A DNA stretch of 64,000 nt from AP-15 sp963736715 (GCA_963736715.1 CAVTQA010000004.1:124001-188000), one strand, 5' to 3'; shown: positions 9,699-19,112, counted from the stretch's first letter. The notes: generated by a model from the letters alone, not told the origin. Translations and numbers: made by a program.

Positions 9699-10862
9699 AT
9701 GCGCTTTGCGACAGTGCGACGGCTGTTCCGGCACGAAGCGGCGAGCGGCGTCGTGCTGATGCTGGCTTCGGCCCTCGCGCTTGCGCTCGCCAACTCGCCC
9801 TTGGCCGAATTCTATAACTTGCTGCTGAGCGTGCACGGCGCCGTGCGGATCGACGGGTTCGGCATCGATAAGCCCATGCTGCTGTGGATCAACGATGGGC
9901 TGATGGCGATATTTTTTCTTCTCGTCGGCCTCGAAATAAAGCGCGAGGTGCTGGAGGGCGAGCTGTCCGACCGCAGGCGCGCGATCCTCCCGGTCGTCGC
10001 GGCGATCGGCGGCATGACCGTGCCGGCTCTGATCTATCTCGCCGTTGCGCGGAACGAGCCGGGGGCAATCGCCGGCTGGGCAGTCCCATGCGAAACGGAT
10101 ATCGCGTTCTCGCTCGGGGTAATGGCCCTTTTCGGCAGCCGGGTCGCGCCATCGCTCAAGCTGTTCCTGACTGCGCTCGCGATCATCGACGATCTCGGCG
10201 CAATCGTAATAATCGCGATCTTTTACACCGAGGAACTCTCCTGGCTCTCGTTGGACGTTGCACTGGCGGCGCTCGCTGTACTGGCGGCGCTCAACCTCGC
10301 TGGCGTGCAGCGCCTTATCTGGTACGTGCTCGTCGGCATCGTTCTGTGGGTGTTCGTGCTGAAGTCCGGCGTTCATGCGACCTTGGCCGGCGTCGCGCTG
10401 GCGCTCGCGATCCCATTCAAGACGCCGCCTGGCGAGGAGTTGCCACTCGTTCGCACCGAACACGAGCTCGCGCCCTGGGTGGGGTTCGGGATCCTCCCGC
10501 TGTTCGGCTTCGCCAATGCCGGCCTGTCTTTCGCCGATCTGTCATTGTCGTCGATTCTCGAGCCCGTCCCGCTCGGCATTGCCGCGGGCCTGTTTCTCGG
10601 CAAGCAAATCGGCGTATTCGGCGCGGCGGCGCTGGTGATCCGCCGGGGCTGGGCGCAGCTGCCGGATGGCGCCAACTGGCTCGCCCTATACGGCACCAGC
10701 ATTCTGACGGGCATCGGCTTCACGATGAGCCTCTTCATCGGCACCCTCGCCTTCGGCGAAACCGACCACGAAGCGCCGATGCGGTTGGGCGTCCTCGTGG
10801 GTTCGGCGCTGTCCGCCCTCGTCGGGGCGGGCGTGCTGTGGTTCGGCTGGAAGGGGCGATAG
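9699..10862 (+). CDS. nhaA: Na+/H+ antiporter NhaA
   Basis: 387 residues, the usual NhaA length, with GGGGAGAGATCG before the ATG. It is an inner-membrane protein with about twelve hydrophobic segments. The ion-binding signature is intact: CETDIAFSLGVMALFG (the Asp of transmembrane segment IV) and ALAIIDDLGAIVIIA (the Asp-Asp pair of segment V), plus LFLGKQIGVFGAA with the Lys of segment X and TGIGFTMSLFIGTLAF. It exports sodium in exchange for protons and keeps cytoplasmic pH and salt in check. It stands alone and shows no sign of damage. Confidence 0.95.
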   Translation: MRFATVRRLFRHEAASGVVLMLASALALALANSPLAEFYNLLLSVHGAVRIDGFGIDKPMLLWINDGLMAIFFLLVGLEIKREVLEGELSDRRRAILPVVAAIGGMTVPALIYLAVARNEPGAIAGWAVPCETDIAFSLGVMALFGSRVAPSLKLFLTALAIIDDLGAIVIIAIFYTEELSWLSLDVALAALAVLAALNLAGVQRLIWYVLVGIVLWVFVLKSGVHATLAGVALALAIPFKTPPGEELPLVRTEHELAPWVGFGILPLFGFANAGLSFADLSLSSILEPVPLGIAAGLFLGKQIGVFGAAALVIRRGWAQLPDGANWLALYGTSILTGIGFTMSLFIGTLAFGETDHEAPMRLGVLVGSALSALVGAGVLWFGWKGR

Positions 10863-11554
10863 CGCACGCCGCTATTGCGGGCACGGCGTTGACCGACCGG
10901 GCCAACGCGCCGATACGTGTAGAGCTGCCGGTGATCACGCGGAACGGCTCTGCTCTTTCTCGCTGTTTTCTGCAGCCAAATAACAGCCGGTCCGCCGGTT
11001 GAAGGGTGCTCGGTGGCGGCAAGATCACCCCGAGGCCAATCTTGATTCTCCTGTAATATCAGGAGAAGAACAGGTGGCTCCATGCCGTGGGCAGCGCATC
11101 CTTCGTCTTCGGCCACCGAATGAATAAATGGACACGGTAGCCGGGTGGTCCAGCGGAACTCAGCACGAAAATGCACAATGAAAACATCCCAGGTTCCGAA
11201 ACCCGCTCCCAACGACGCGACTCATAACATGCCTTTGCGGCAACTTTCGGGATGGGGACTGACACTCGAGACAGGGCTCGCCTGCGAGTTTGGTAATCTC
11301 CTATCGGCTGCCTTCCGCTCAGCGCCACCCAAGGCCGACACGATCAGGACGGGATGGCCGCTTCTCCATCGACGCCACCTGTTTCGCCTGTTTTATCAGG
11401 TCGAGATCAGGCGTTACCAATTCCCTCATCGAAAATCCCTAGCCCGCTCACAGCTGCTACCGCTCGCGACAGTAAAACGAGACTGTGGCAATTGCGGGGT
11501 CGTTACGTAGAAATGTCTACAATTATGGGGCCAGTTTACTAGATCGTCACCGTA
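10863..11554. other. About 690 bp with no supported gene
   Basis: Between nhaA and the IS256-type element both strands have open frames (up to about 120 codons), but none carries a recognisable domain, a ribosome-binding site or a codon pattern like the neighbours. It may be decayed sequence or a regulatory spacer. Confidence 0.4.
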
Positions 11555-13036
11555 ACCGACAGTTTATAGCAACGGGTACAGCGAGCTATGCGCGAAAGTT
11601 GGTGACGGGCTGACGGGATGAAGGCGGCGTATCGTGGGGGTGTTCGCGCCTCCACTTCTCCAGCAAAGGAGTGATACGCCGTGTCCGATGCTAACGTCGT
11701 CAAGCTGCTTCAACCAGGGTCATTCGCCGATCCGCTCACCGATGTGCTGCGCAACGGAGCGCGGGCCCTGCTGGCCCAAGCGATCGAGGCCGAGGTTGCC
11801 GAATTCCTCGCCAAGCATATCGATCTGAAGACCGCTACTGGCCTGAGCCGCGTGGTCCGGCACGGGCACCTGCCTGAACGCGAGGTGATGACCGGCATCG
11901 GCCCGGTCGGCGTGCGCCAACCCCGCGTGCGCGACCGTGGCGCTGCCGATGATGCCGGGCGCATCCGCTTCACACCCGCGATCCTGCCGCCGTATGCGCG
12001 GCGCTCGCGGAGCCTGGAGGTTCTGCTCCCGATCCTTTACCTCAAGGGCATCTCGACCGGCGATTTCGAGGAGGCGCTTGCGGCCCTGCTCGGCAAGGAT
12101 GCACCGGGCCTGTCGGCCTCGACTATTGCTCGGCTGAAGGAGGTCTGGATCGACGAGCACGAGCACTGGAGGAAGCGCGATCTGTCGGCCAAGCACTACG
12201 TCTATGTGTGGGCCGACGGCATTTACCTGCAGGCCCGTCTTGAAGACGCCAAGCAATGCATCCTGGTCATCATCGGCGCGACGCCGGAGGGCAGGAAGGA
12301 GCTGCTCGGCTTTACCGACGGCGCGCGCGAGAGCGCGCAGGATTGGCGTGAACTGCTGCTCGATTTGAAGAACCGAGGTCTGGCGGTCGCGCCCGAACTC
12401 GCCGTCGCCGACGGCGCGCTTGGCTTCTGGAAGGCGCTCGGCGAGCTGTGGCCGACCACACGCGAGCAACGCTGCTGGGTGCACAAGACCGCCAACGTCC
12501 TCAACAAACTGCCGAAGGGCCAGCAGCCGAAAGCCAAGCGGGCCTTACAGGAGATCTGGATGGCGGAGACGAGCAAGGACGCCGAGGCCGCGTTCGACGC
12601 CTTCATCGCGGCCTATGAGTTGAAATATGATAAGGCCGCCGAGTGCTTGGCAAAGGATCGCCAGGCCCTGCTCGCATTCTATGATTTCCCTGCCGAACAC
12701 TGGAAACACCTGCGGACCTCGAACCCGATCGAGAGCACCTTTGCCACCGTGCGGCACCGCACGATCCGCTCGAAGGGCTGCCTCTCCAATAAAACGGCGC
12801 TCGCCATGGTGTTCAAGCTGGTCGATGCGGCGCAGAAAAGCTGGCGCAGGCTCGATGGCCACAACCAATTGCCCAAGCTCATTCAAGGTGTCAGGTTCAT
12901 CGATGGGATCGAAGTCGCCGCCAACCCCGCGTCCTCGCAATCCCAAACCGCCGCCGCCTGATCCCTCAGGCCATCACCAAGATTGGCGATAGCTCGGTAC
13001 AGCTGCTGCATACCCGTAACCCCGTAAACTGTCACC
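11555..13036 (+). mobile_element. Intact IS256-family insertion sequence
   Basis: One transposase gene is flanked by imperfect inverted ends. The left end around 11555-11615 (GACAGTTTA ... CGAGCTAT ... TTGGTGACGGGCTGA) matches the reverse complement of 12965-13036 (GACAGTTTA ... CGAGCTATCGCC ... TTGGTGATGGCCTGA). Exact ends and target duplication could not be fixed by eye. The element stands between nhaA and a VOC gene and appears to disrupt nothing. Confidence 0.7.
11681..12961 (+). CDS. IS256-family (mutator-type) transposase
   Basis: 426 residues from a GTG start with AAAGGAG upstream. It shows the mutator-family layout: N-terminal region ending GPVGVRQPRVRDR, then the catalytic core with YVYVWADGIYLQAR (first Asp), ELAVADGALGFWKALGELWP (second Asp, followed by QRCWVHKTANVLNKLP) and the C-terminal LRTSNPIESTFATVRHRT (catalytic Glu). 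It is the only full-length, unbroken transposase of this family in the window, so it could be active. It differs from the IS256-type relic at 55913-57384. Confidence 0.92.
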   Translation: MSDANVVKLLQPGSFADPLTDVLRNGARALLAQAIEAEVAEFLAKHIDLKTATGLSRVVRHGHLPEREVMTGIGPVGVRQPRVRDRGAADDAGRIRFTPAILPPYARRSRSLEVLLPILYLKGISTGDFEEALAALLGKDAPGLSASTIARLKEVWIDEHEHWRKRDLSAKHYVYVWADGIYLQARLEDAKQCILVIIGATPEGRKELLGFTDGARESAQDWRELLLDLKNRGLAVAPELAVADGALGFWKALGELWPTTREQRCWVHKTANVLNKLPKGQQPKAKRALQEIWMAETSKDAEAAFDAFIAAYELKYDKAAECLAKDRQALLAFYDFPAEHWKHLRTSNPIESTFATVRHRTIRSKGCLSNKTALAMVFKLVDAAQKSWRRLDGHNQLPKLIQGVRFIDGIEVAANPASSQSQTAAA

Positions 13037-13285
13037 TTAATTCCCGGCGTCACCGTAATTCCCGGCGCGGCCGGCAAGGGCAACTCGTTTGCCGAAAATG
13101 ACGGCCCGCTGAGAAGGTCAGAGAAAAGTCGAGCCAATTCGGGATACTCGGCGATGGAGTGGGAGAGATTTTGCTCTTCTGCCGATCGTCCGCCCGTCAT
13201 AATGTCCGGCCCGCGCCCGCAGGCCGCTTTCCGCTTGCGGGACGAGGTGTTGCGAGCGCGTAACGGCTCATATGGAGAAAACGAA

Positions 13286-13651
13286 ATGTTCAGCCACATC
13301 ATGATCGGCAGCAACGATATTGCCCGGTCAAAGAAATTCTACGATGCCCTCTTTGCCGCAATGGGGGCTCAACCTGGTGCAGAGGACGCGAGAGGCCGCC
13401 TGGCCTACTCGCACAATGGCGGCCGTTTCATGGTGTCCAAGCCCATCGATGGCAAGCCGGCCAGCCACGCCAATGGGGGCACTATCGGCTTTGTCATGAA
13501 GGATGCAGCGCAAGCCGAAGCGTGGCACAAGGCCGGCGTTGCGAATGGCGGCACGTCGATCGAGGATCCGCCTGGCAAGCGCCCAAATGGCGCTTATCTC
13601 GCTTATCTTCGCGATCCCGATGGCCACAAGCTCGTCGGGGTTGCCCGGTAA
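13286..13651 (+). CDS. VOC (glyoxalase/dioxygenase fold) protein
   Basis: 121 residues starting MFSHIMIGSNDIARSKKFYDALFAAMG, the classic first beta-alpha-beta unit of the vicinal-oxygen-chelate fold. The second unit reads GTIGFVMKDAAQAEAWHKAGVANGG and ends AYLRDPDGHKLVGVAR. The start at 13286 has GGAGA nearby; an earlier in-frame start would add unrelated sequence. It is intact and stands alone. The substrate is unknown; such small VOC proteins are often metal-dependent lyases or binding proteins. Confidence 0.85.
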   Translation: MFSHIMIGSNDIARSKKFYDALFAAMGAQPGAEDARGRLAYSHNGGRFMVSKPIDGKPASHANGGTIGFVMKDAAQAEAWHKAGVANGGTSIEDPPGKRPNGAYLAYLRDPDGHKLVGVAR

Positions 13652-13708
13652 GCCGCCTGACCTTACCGCGCAGCTAAAAAACTGAGATCAAGACCACCGA
13701 CCACTTGT

Positions 13709-13789
13709 CGTCACCCCCGCGAAAGCGGGGGTCCAGGGCTTGCGCTCGGATCCCGGCCCGATGGATTCCCGCTTTCGCGGGAATGACGG
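13709..13789. repeat. REP pair (inverted palindromes), intergenic
   Basis: Two facing palindromes, CCCCCGCGAAAGCGGGGG and TTCCCGCTTTCGCGGGAA, each flanked by CGTCA/TGACG and CCAG-type ends, form a bipartite repeat. It lies 3' of the VOC gene. The same family appears at 13913-14010 and 34951-35210. Confidence 0.85.
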
Positions 13790-13912
13790 TTGTGTGTGAG
13801 CGCCCATGGGGATTTTCGGTCAGGCGCTGAGGAGAGCCGCCCATTCGGGGAGGTTCTTCCGCTCTGGTGGACGCCGGCGAGGTTGTAATCAAATTGCGCG
13901 CCCACTCGCAGT

Positions 13913-14010
13913 CGTCGCCCCCGCGAAAGCGGGGGCCCAGGCTTGCCCCTGGCAACTAACACGGGGCAAGTGACTGAAATCCCTGGGTTCCCGCTTGCGC
14001 GGGAACGACG
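13913..14010. repeat. REP pair, intergenic
   Basis: CCCCCGCGAAAGCGGGGG is followed after about 50 bases by GTTCCCGCTTGCGCGGGAAC in inverted orientation, with CGTCG/CGACG outer flanks. The space between the two REP pairs (13790-13912) has no gene. Confidence 0.85.
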
Positions 14011-14158
14011 AAACAGAAGACCAGAAAACGAAAACCCAATCTCCTGACAGCCTCGAACGCCGGTGTCCCCAGAGTGCATCAACGGTTCAAGAACCGATAC
14101 GCCGCCCCATTGGGAAGAGTACGGCGCTGCAGAGCTCTAACGGACCGAGTTGTAGACG

Positions 14159-15013
14159 TCACGCCAACGCTTGATGGCTGTCGATGTGGCCGTCCACCGT
14201 GTTGAGGTTCGCGCCCATCGTCACGACAGATATGTGGCTCCCCCCAGCCTCGCGCCACGCCGCAATATCGCCGGGCCATTGGTTGTCCCCGCGGCTGTAT
14301 TGCTGGATCGACTCGAAGCCGAATGCATCGGCATCCCTTCCGAGCTCGCGCAGCTTGGCCACGATCCGCGCCTTGATTTGAACCGCCTCGGTTTGAGTGC
14401 GGCCCGAAAACAGGAACCCGTCCCCGATCCTGGCCGCCCGGTCGTACGCGGCCTCGCTGAAACCTCCCAGCCAGATCGGGATCTGCCGTTTCGGGCGCGG
14501 CAATATCCCGGCTCTGTCGATCCGGTGGTCGGAGTCTTCATATTCGACCACCGGCTCCTGCCACAGCTTGCGGATCAAGGCGATCTGCTGCTCCTGCCGC
14601 TTGCCGCGGCGGCGAAAATGTCCGGACATTTCGAGACCGTCGTATTCCACCCAGTTCCAGCCGACCCCGACGCCCAGGCGAAGCCGGCCATCCGAGAACA
14701 GGTCGACATCCGCAGCCTGTTTGGCGAACAGCGCAGTCTGTCGCTGCGGCAGGATGATCACGCCCGTTACCAATTCGAGCTTCTTGGTGACGCCGGCGAG
14801 GTAGGCGTAGGTGACCAGCGGCTCGTGGAACGGATCGGTTTCTTTATACGGGCCGGTCAATTTCGGTTCTCTGCCGGCATGAACGGCGCCAAGGACATGA
14901 TCGTAGATCACAATATGGTCGTAACCCAGCTCTTCGGCCGCCTGGGCAAACGCCTTGACCGCCCCTGTATCGCCGCCAAGTTCGATCTGCGGATAAACCA
15001 CACCAGCTTTCAT
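14159..15013 (-). CDS. LLM-class F420-dependent oxidoreductase, C-terminus frameshifted
   Basis: 284 residues with AAGGGGAAG before the ATG at 15013. Family landmarks are AEELGYDHIVIYDHVLG, the KLELVTGVIILPQRQTALFAKQAADVD segment, LRLGVGVGWNWVEYDGL and IPIWLGGFSEAAYDRAARIGDGFLF. The frame ends ...GHIDSHQALA, while one base over it continues IKRWRDVYNSVR to a stop at 14137, the usual family ending. One extra base near 14178 has therefore probably replaced the last dozen residues. This may be a read error and may not abolish activity. Confidence 0.85.
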   Translation of the reverse strand: MKAGVVYPQIELGGDTGAVKAFAQAAEELGYDHIVIYDHVLGAVHAGREPKLTGPYKETDPFHEPLVTYAYLAGVTKKLELVTGVIILPQRQTALFAKQAADVDLFSDGRLRLGVGVGWNWVEYDGLEMSGHFRRRGKRQEQQIALIRKLWQEPVVEYEDSDHRIDRAGILPRPKRQIPIWLGGFSEAAYDRAARIGDGFLFSGRTQTEAVQIKARIVAKLRELGRDADAFGFESIQQYSRGDNQWPGDIAAWREAGGSHISVVTMGANLNTVDGHIDSHQALA

Positions 15014-15690
15014 CGTCCACTTCCCCTTTCAACGATGTGAGGTCTTGCGCCAGATACAGACCATTCGCGTCCGGTCCGGAAGCAGCAACCCGAACACCGG
15101 CACATAATTTTCGCCGCGACACGGTTGCAGATTACCCGGCGCGATGATGATCGCGAACTGCAAACGGAGCAAACGATCGTCGGCCGGCCGCCTCGAAAAC
15201 TTCAGCCGCCTGCGTGGTGTGCTACGGCCGCGCGGTCCGTTTTTCGGCGCGCCTCGGTAGTTGCCTGATCGCCTCGGCGAAGGTCCCCTGACCGAGCCGA
15301 CAGCCGACACTCGGGCTTGTCGGTGGGAACTGGTCAAAATGCCCCTAAGCGGACGTCCTTGGCGGCTCGGGAGATCGGTTGGGCGGAAGCCAATCCTTCA
15401 TTGATATACGGCGCCGAAGTTGAGATCGCACCAGGAAGCGGAAACACGGTTCGAAGGACCACATCGTGCCACTCGCCTGTGGCGGGCCCGAGGTAGTTTC
15501 CAACATGCAATGGCAGACCGTAGCCGCGGCGAGCGCCAAGGACCGCAGGGAACGCAGGGCGTGCGGTCGTTAGAGGTGCCGCCTTCTGCCGTTGCTCGGC
15601 CTATTGCCTGGTGCGCTGAGCGCTCAGGAATTCAGGGTTAAGCGTTTAAAATTTTACGCTTCCGCAACTGTTCTCTGGCATTCCGGGTGC
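15014..15690. other. About 680 bp with no supported gene
   Basis: I recognise no family here. One short plus-strand stretch at about 15500-15560 (MQWQTVAAASAKDRRERRACGR, then stop) resembles another at about 18180-18250 (LQWQTLAEAKAKDRWERKACAQ, then stop), so both may be the tail of the same unknown decayed gene. Confidence 0.4.
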
Positions 15691-15890
15691 ATGCCAGATG
15701 AACACACGTCCACATTGCAGAACATCGCCGCCGATCGGGATTGGTGGTCAGCCGATCCCGGGAGGCATTACCACGAACTCGCGCACTGGCTTCGCGGCAT
15801 CGCGGCCAAGTGCCGGCTTCCGTATTCCAGCGCGAATTGCTGGATCTCGCCCGGCGCTACGATGCCAGAGCCGATCGGCTCAGCCGCCGA
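15691..15890 (+). pseudogene. Short hypothetical protein, frameshifted
   Basis: From the ATG at 15691 the frame reads RDWWSADPGRHYHELAHWLRGIAAKCRLP. A one-base shift near 15830 then gives QRELLDLARRYDARADRLSRRAA. The two halves together look like the small helical proteins (WHxxLRGIAAKCR...ELLxLARRYxxRADxL) common in soil alphaproteobacteria, function unknown. As read it is broken. Confidence 0.45.
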
Positions 15891-16020
15891 GCCGCAGCGG
15901 GCCCACCACGTCCAGCCCGGCATACAGCGCGGTGCGGAACCCGGCGGCGTCTGCGACGCGGTTAACTGCACGCTTTGTCGCGTAAAGCGCCTCGGGCGAG
16001 ATCAGCGATAGCCGTTTAGC
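15880..16020 (-). pseudogene. Enoyl-CoA hydratase, C-terminal fragment
   Basis: The segment AKRLSLISPEALYATKRAVNRVADAAGFRTALYAGLDVVGPL matches the C-terminal helices of a crotonase-family protein. The rest of the gene is absent. Directly upstream on the same strand the sequence changes to an alpha/beta-hydrolase fragment. Confidence 0.6.
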
Positions 16021-16029
16021 GAATTTGAG

Positions 16030-16180
16030 GCGATCCGATTGCCGAAGGCATGTCCGACCAGGTGCGCCGGACCGCAATCCATGGCTTCAAGGACGCCGGC
16101 CACGTCGGCGGCCAGATCGTGCACGGTTATGCCGTCGAGGTTGCTGCGTCCATCGTCGGCCATCGTGCAAGCCAGAAGGC
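16030..16180 (-). pseudogene. Alpha/beta hydrolase fragment (nucleophile elbow region)
   Basis: The minus strand reads GITVHDLAADVAGVLEAMDCGPAHLVGHAFGNRIA, the conserved helix and nucleophile-elbow region of alpha/beta hydrolases. An Ala stands where Ser is usual in the G-x-S-x-G elbow, as in the G-H-A-x-G-N subgroup. No start or C-terminal catalytic His region is present. It is one tile of the fragment mosaic. Confidence 0.6.
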
Positions 16181-16210
16181 GAACCGGCGCTCGGTGCCCA
16201 GCGCTGGCAG

Positions 16211-17127
16211 TTAGGCGGGCGCAACCACGAAGCCGGCGCGTGGAAAATGCACACAGACCTCGCCGACTTCGTGATCGCTGCGCCGGATAACGATCTCATC
16301 GGCGCTCGAGGCGACCAATTCGCCGACGACCGGATCGCGTCCGGTATCGTCCGGAGTGACGCTGACTGTCTGGCCAGGTTTCCGGCCGGTGGGGTCCCGC
16401 GGGTCGGCGGTTGCGGTCACGATTGACATGGCAGCCCTTGCGGCATCGAGCGCTTCTTGCGAAGTCATTTCGCTCTGCCTCCCGTGGCAGATCGCGGCGA
16501 CGCGCTCGGTCCAAGTCAGCAGCCTCGGAAAGCCGTCGAGCGGTGCCGCCGCTGATCCGAAATTCTGCTGCAAGTACCAAACCGGATGGTAGGCGGCGAG
16601 ATCGGCGAGGCCGGCGGCGGAGCCCTGCAAGAACGACCGGCCGTCGGCCAGCATCTGATCCAGCCAATCGAAATGCGCGCGCAGCTGGTCGAGCAGATTA
16701 GGCACAGCCGCCATCATCGCCACAGGATCGATATTCCGGCCGGAGAACTTGGCCCGGTCCTCGAGAAACCCCTCGGGCAATGTGTCGGGCCTCTTGGCGA
16801 AGACGATGCTCACGGCCGGGCTGAACATTGTCTTCTCCGCCCACCAGGCGAGCGCGTCGGCCGAGCCGCGGCCGGCTGGATAAAAGCTCGGGCTGGGATG
16901 CCGACGCTCAAGTTCGCGCATGATCAGCTGGCTATCGCAATAGATGTCCGCGCCGATCTGCAGCACCGGTGTCTTGCGATAGCCTCCTGTTGCGCCGTCA
17001 GGTCGGGTTTTGGCATGATGACCGGAATTTCAACCGACGCCCAGGCTAGGCCCTTGAGTCCGAGGCCGAGCCGGACCTTCTCCGCATAGGGAGAGGTTTC
17101 GTAATGGTGCAGGATAATATCGGTCAT
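16211..17127 (-). pseudogene. Glutathione S-transferase-like protein, copy 1, one frameshift
   Basis: The N-terminal thioredoxin-fold part begins MTDIILHHYETSPYAEKVRLGLGLKGL at 17127. The frame shifts by one base near 16975, where TALTGGYRKTPVLQIGADIYCDSQ is expected. The rest continues from MLQIGADIYCDSQLIMRELERRHP through the all-helical domain (ADLAAYHPVWYLQQNF) to a C-terminal extension of about 70 residues (GRKPGQTVSVTPDDTGRDPVVGELVASS). The paralogue at 21825-22743 is intact at this point but broken elsewhere, which lets both ancestral frames be rebuilt. The upstream region is shared with the paralogue and with ada-alkA. Confidence 0.8.
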
Positions 17128-17329
17128 AAGGAGGGTCCTCGTTCGTGATGACGCAGTATGCTCGAGGGCGCGGCATTAAGCTGGCCGCTTCCGGACATCG
17201 TCATCCGCAGAAAGAGCGGCACTGCCGCGATCGCGCAGCTCGCACCGACAGCGAAATGACCCGTGCCGGAGGGGATTGCTATCGGCTGATCCGGTTGTCT
17301 GCGACGGCTGGCATTCGCGAGCTGGTAGA

Positions 17330-17390
17330 TCAGGCTGCGTTTGAGACGCGCCCTACCGCTAGGTCGTCGAAGGCAGCGCCTTTGGGCTCG
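17330..17390 (-). pseudogene. ogt 3' end remnant (duplicated)
   Basis: The reverse strand encodes GAAFDDLAV(G)RVSNAA-stop, the last residues of the intact ogt gene that ends at 22947. It marks one boundary of the segmental duplication that also carries the GST copy. Confidence 0.6.
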
Positions 17391-17394
17391 GACG

Positions 17395-17580
17395 GCGTGG
17401 GACGGCAGAGACGCGTAAGCGCCGGCCGCGCGGCGCTCGCCGCGTTGATCGAGGCGGCTAAAGCGGCCGGGTTGCACAAGCTCACCAGCCGGGTGTTTCC
17501 GGAGAACGCGGGCAGCCGCGCCCTTCTGAAAGCGCTCGGTTTCGAGGAAATCGGGATTCACCGCGTCTCCTCGAAATTGC
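17395..17580 (+). pseudogene. GNAT acetyltransferase, C-terminal fragment
   Basis: The frame reads AALAALIEAAKAAGLHKLTSRVFPENAGSRALLKALGFEEIGIHR, the C-terminal half of a phosphinothricin-type GNAT acetyltransferase (acetyl-CoA-binding helix followed by the N-x-x-S-x-x-L-x-x-x-x-G-F signature). The N-terminal half is replaced by the GST/ogt duplication segment. Confidence 0.65.
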
Positions 17581-17679
17581 CGGTGCCAGCGCGACGGCTG
17601 CAACCGCCGCCGCCGCTCTGGTCGGACCGGCACAGGTCGCAGCGCGGCTCGTCGAATTCGGCGCCCTGCGCATGGTGCA

Positions 17680-17860
17680 TCCGCTGTGTCGGCGCGGCTC
17701 GCCGCTCTGCTGCATCCGGTTGGGGCAGTTATCCTTGGAGTGACAGGGCCGGGGGCGATCACCGCTTTCACGGTTTTGCACGTCGCCGGTAATGGTCTTC
17801 TGACGATCGCGAAGGGAACCGTACCCTTGGCGATCTTCGGGCCGGTCGGTTGCATAGTAA
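17680..17860 (+). pseudogene. MFS transporter fragment
   Basis: The frame reads ARLAALLHPVGAVILGVTGPGAITAFTVLHVAGNGLLTIAKGTVPLAIFGPVG, two transmembrane segments with the AGNGLLTIA(R/K)GT motif of a major-facilitator transporter. Both ends are cut off. Confidence 0.6.
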
Positions 17861-18311
17861 TGGCGCTGGCGCCCGGAACCCGAGTTACCCGTGGACTACC
17901 AACCGGGCAACCCCCAGCCTAGTCCTAAATATAAGGATATGTTCAGTTCAACGACGCATTAATGCGGCGTGACGCGCCGCGCGCGCGCTTTTGCGATGAT
18001 TTTGCTGAGTTTGCTACCTAATACCGCTCGCCTCGGCGGGTTCGAGCGGCGCTAGAATGCCGGGCAGTCGCGCCGCCAGCATCAACTCGCCGTCAGGCGG
18101 GGCGCCGCTTCGTCCCGGTCACGACCATATCAACTCGCCGGCTGCCGCAATGCGAACAGTGGCCCTGACGCGGTGTTGAACCTCCAATGGCAGACCCTCG
18201 CCGAGGCGAAGGCCAAGGACCGCTGGGAGCGCAAGGCTTGTGCTCAGTAACGGAAGGAAAGGCCCGTGGTCGTCGAGTGGCCCAAACGGGCGAGATAACT
18301 AGGCGTTCGGC
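17861..18311. other. About 450 bp with no recognisable gene
   Basis: No supported frame is present. The segment contains the small LQWQTLAEAKAKDRWERKACAQ tail at about 18180-18250 noted for 15014-15690, and an alternating GC run at about 17975-17990. Confidence 0.4.
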
Positions 18312-18662
18312 CTAGAGCGTGAGGCCAGGAAAGTGCCGATAAGGCCGGTTATCAACAACGCTGCGCCGCCGCCAGATCGCAGCGAGGCCGACGAGGCCGG
18401 CACCGAGGAGCGCGACTGACGATGGCTCGGGTACCGCGGCGGCGATTTCGGTAATGATGACCTCGCCGTTGCCGCTCTGGAAATCGGCTAAGAGGATCTG
18501 GTCGATACCCGCGTCGAACGAGCCGCCGCCGCCGCCGAACCCAGTGTAGTGGTCGCTACCACCGCCGCCACCACCGCTATAACCGCCACCCCCGCCGGAA
18601 GCGCGACCGCTACCGCCGCCACCGCCGCCGAAGCCGCCGTCCCCCTCGCCGCCGATGAGATC
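18312..18662 (-). pseudogene. Glycine-rich PEP-CTERM protein, C-terminal part
   Basis: The minus strand carries a Gly-rich stretch (GGFGGGGGGSGRASGGGGG, then GYSGGGGG), GIDQILLADFQSGNGEVIITEIAAA, and the classical sorting tail VPEPSSVALLGAGLVGLAAIWRRR, ending at a stop at 18312. PEP-CTERM tails direct outer-envelope proteins to an exosortase-type sorting system. The N-terminal part and signal peptide are missing: at about 18663 the sequence switches to an IS3-type orfA fragment in another frame. No exosortase gene is in the window. Confidence 0.65.
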
Positions 18663-18664
18663 TG

Positions 18665-18805
18665 GAATTGCGCAACCCAGTGGCTGATAGATTGTGCTGT
18701 CGGCTCGAACTCGCGAGCAAGGTCGGCCGGATCACGTCCAGCGCGAACCAAATCGACCATCTGGCGACGAAACTCAGGTGAATAGGGCGGACGCGTCTTG
18801 GGCAT
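18665..18805 (-). pseudogene. IS3-family OrfA, N-terminal fragment
   Basis: From the ATG at 18805 the frame reads MPKTRPPYSPEFRRQMVDLVRAGRDPADLAREFEPTAQSISHWV, the helix-turn-helix of an IS3 OrfA. It then runs out of frame into the glycine-rich coding region, producing a meaningless Ala/Val-rich tail. It marks the breakpoint that removed the N-terminus of the PEP-CTERM gene. Confidence 0.7.
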
Positions 18806-18850
18806 CTGAAAAGCCTCCATTAAAAGCCTGACGGGCTCCACGGAAGCGGG

Positions 18851-18879
18851 TCAACTTCAACTTCAACTTCAACTTCAAA
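18851..18879. repeat. Hexanucleotide tandem repeat (CTTCAA)n
   Basis: Four and a half perfect copies of CTTCAA stand between the OrfA fragment and the next gene fragment. It is a short slippage-prone tract with no coding role visible. Confidence 0.85.
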
Positions 18880-18887
18880 CATCGGGT

Positions 18888-19052
18888 GAGATCACGAAGG
18901 CACTTGGCCGCGAAGGGATCGGCCAGGAATCAATAGCGAACGCGCTGAGTGCGCTTCTCCAGGCGAAAAAGATTAGCTCGGAAGGTCGTGGAGGCAAATA
19001 TCGTTCGGCGACAGACGAAGTCCCCACCGCACCGGATCAGCCAAGCTCATAA
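18888..19052 (+). pseudogene. Winged-helix-like C-terminal fragment
   Basis: An open frame reads EITKALGREGIGQESIANALSALLQAKKISSEGRGGKYR, then a short tail and TAA at 19050-19052. The pattern (helix, recognition helix, basic GGKYR wing) resembles the C-terminal winged helix found on some replication or plasmid ATPases. Nothing upstream belongs to it. The family assignment is tentative. Confidence 0.4.
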
Positions 19053-19112
19053 TGGGTTATGGATCGAGGGTCACCCGCTATTTGTCCGAACTCCTCTATA
19101 AACTTTAGCCGA

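Noticed and set aside
11145..11510. A 121-codon plus-strand frame upstream of the IS256-type element
   Set aside because: No ribosome-binding site or domain, and an equally long frame exists on the other strand; not supportable as a gene.
13709..14010. The intergenic palindromes as rho-independent terminators
   Set aside because: They lack following T tracts, occur in facing pairs and are near-identical at several loci, which fits REP pairs. A secondary role in transcript ends is possible but not shown.
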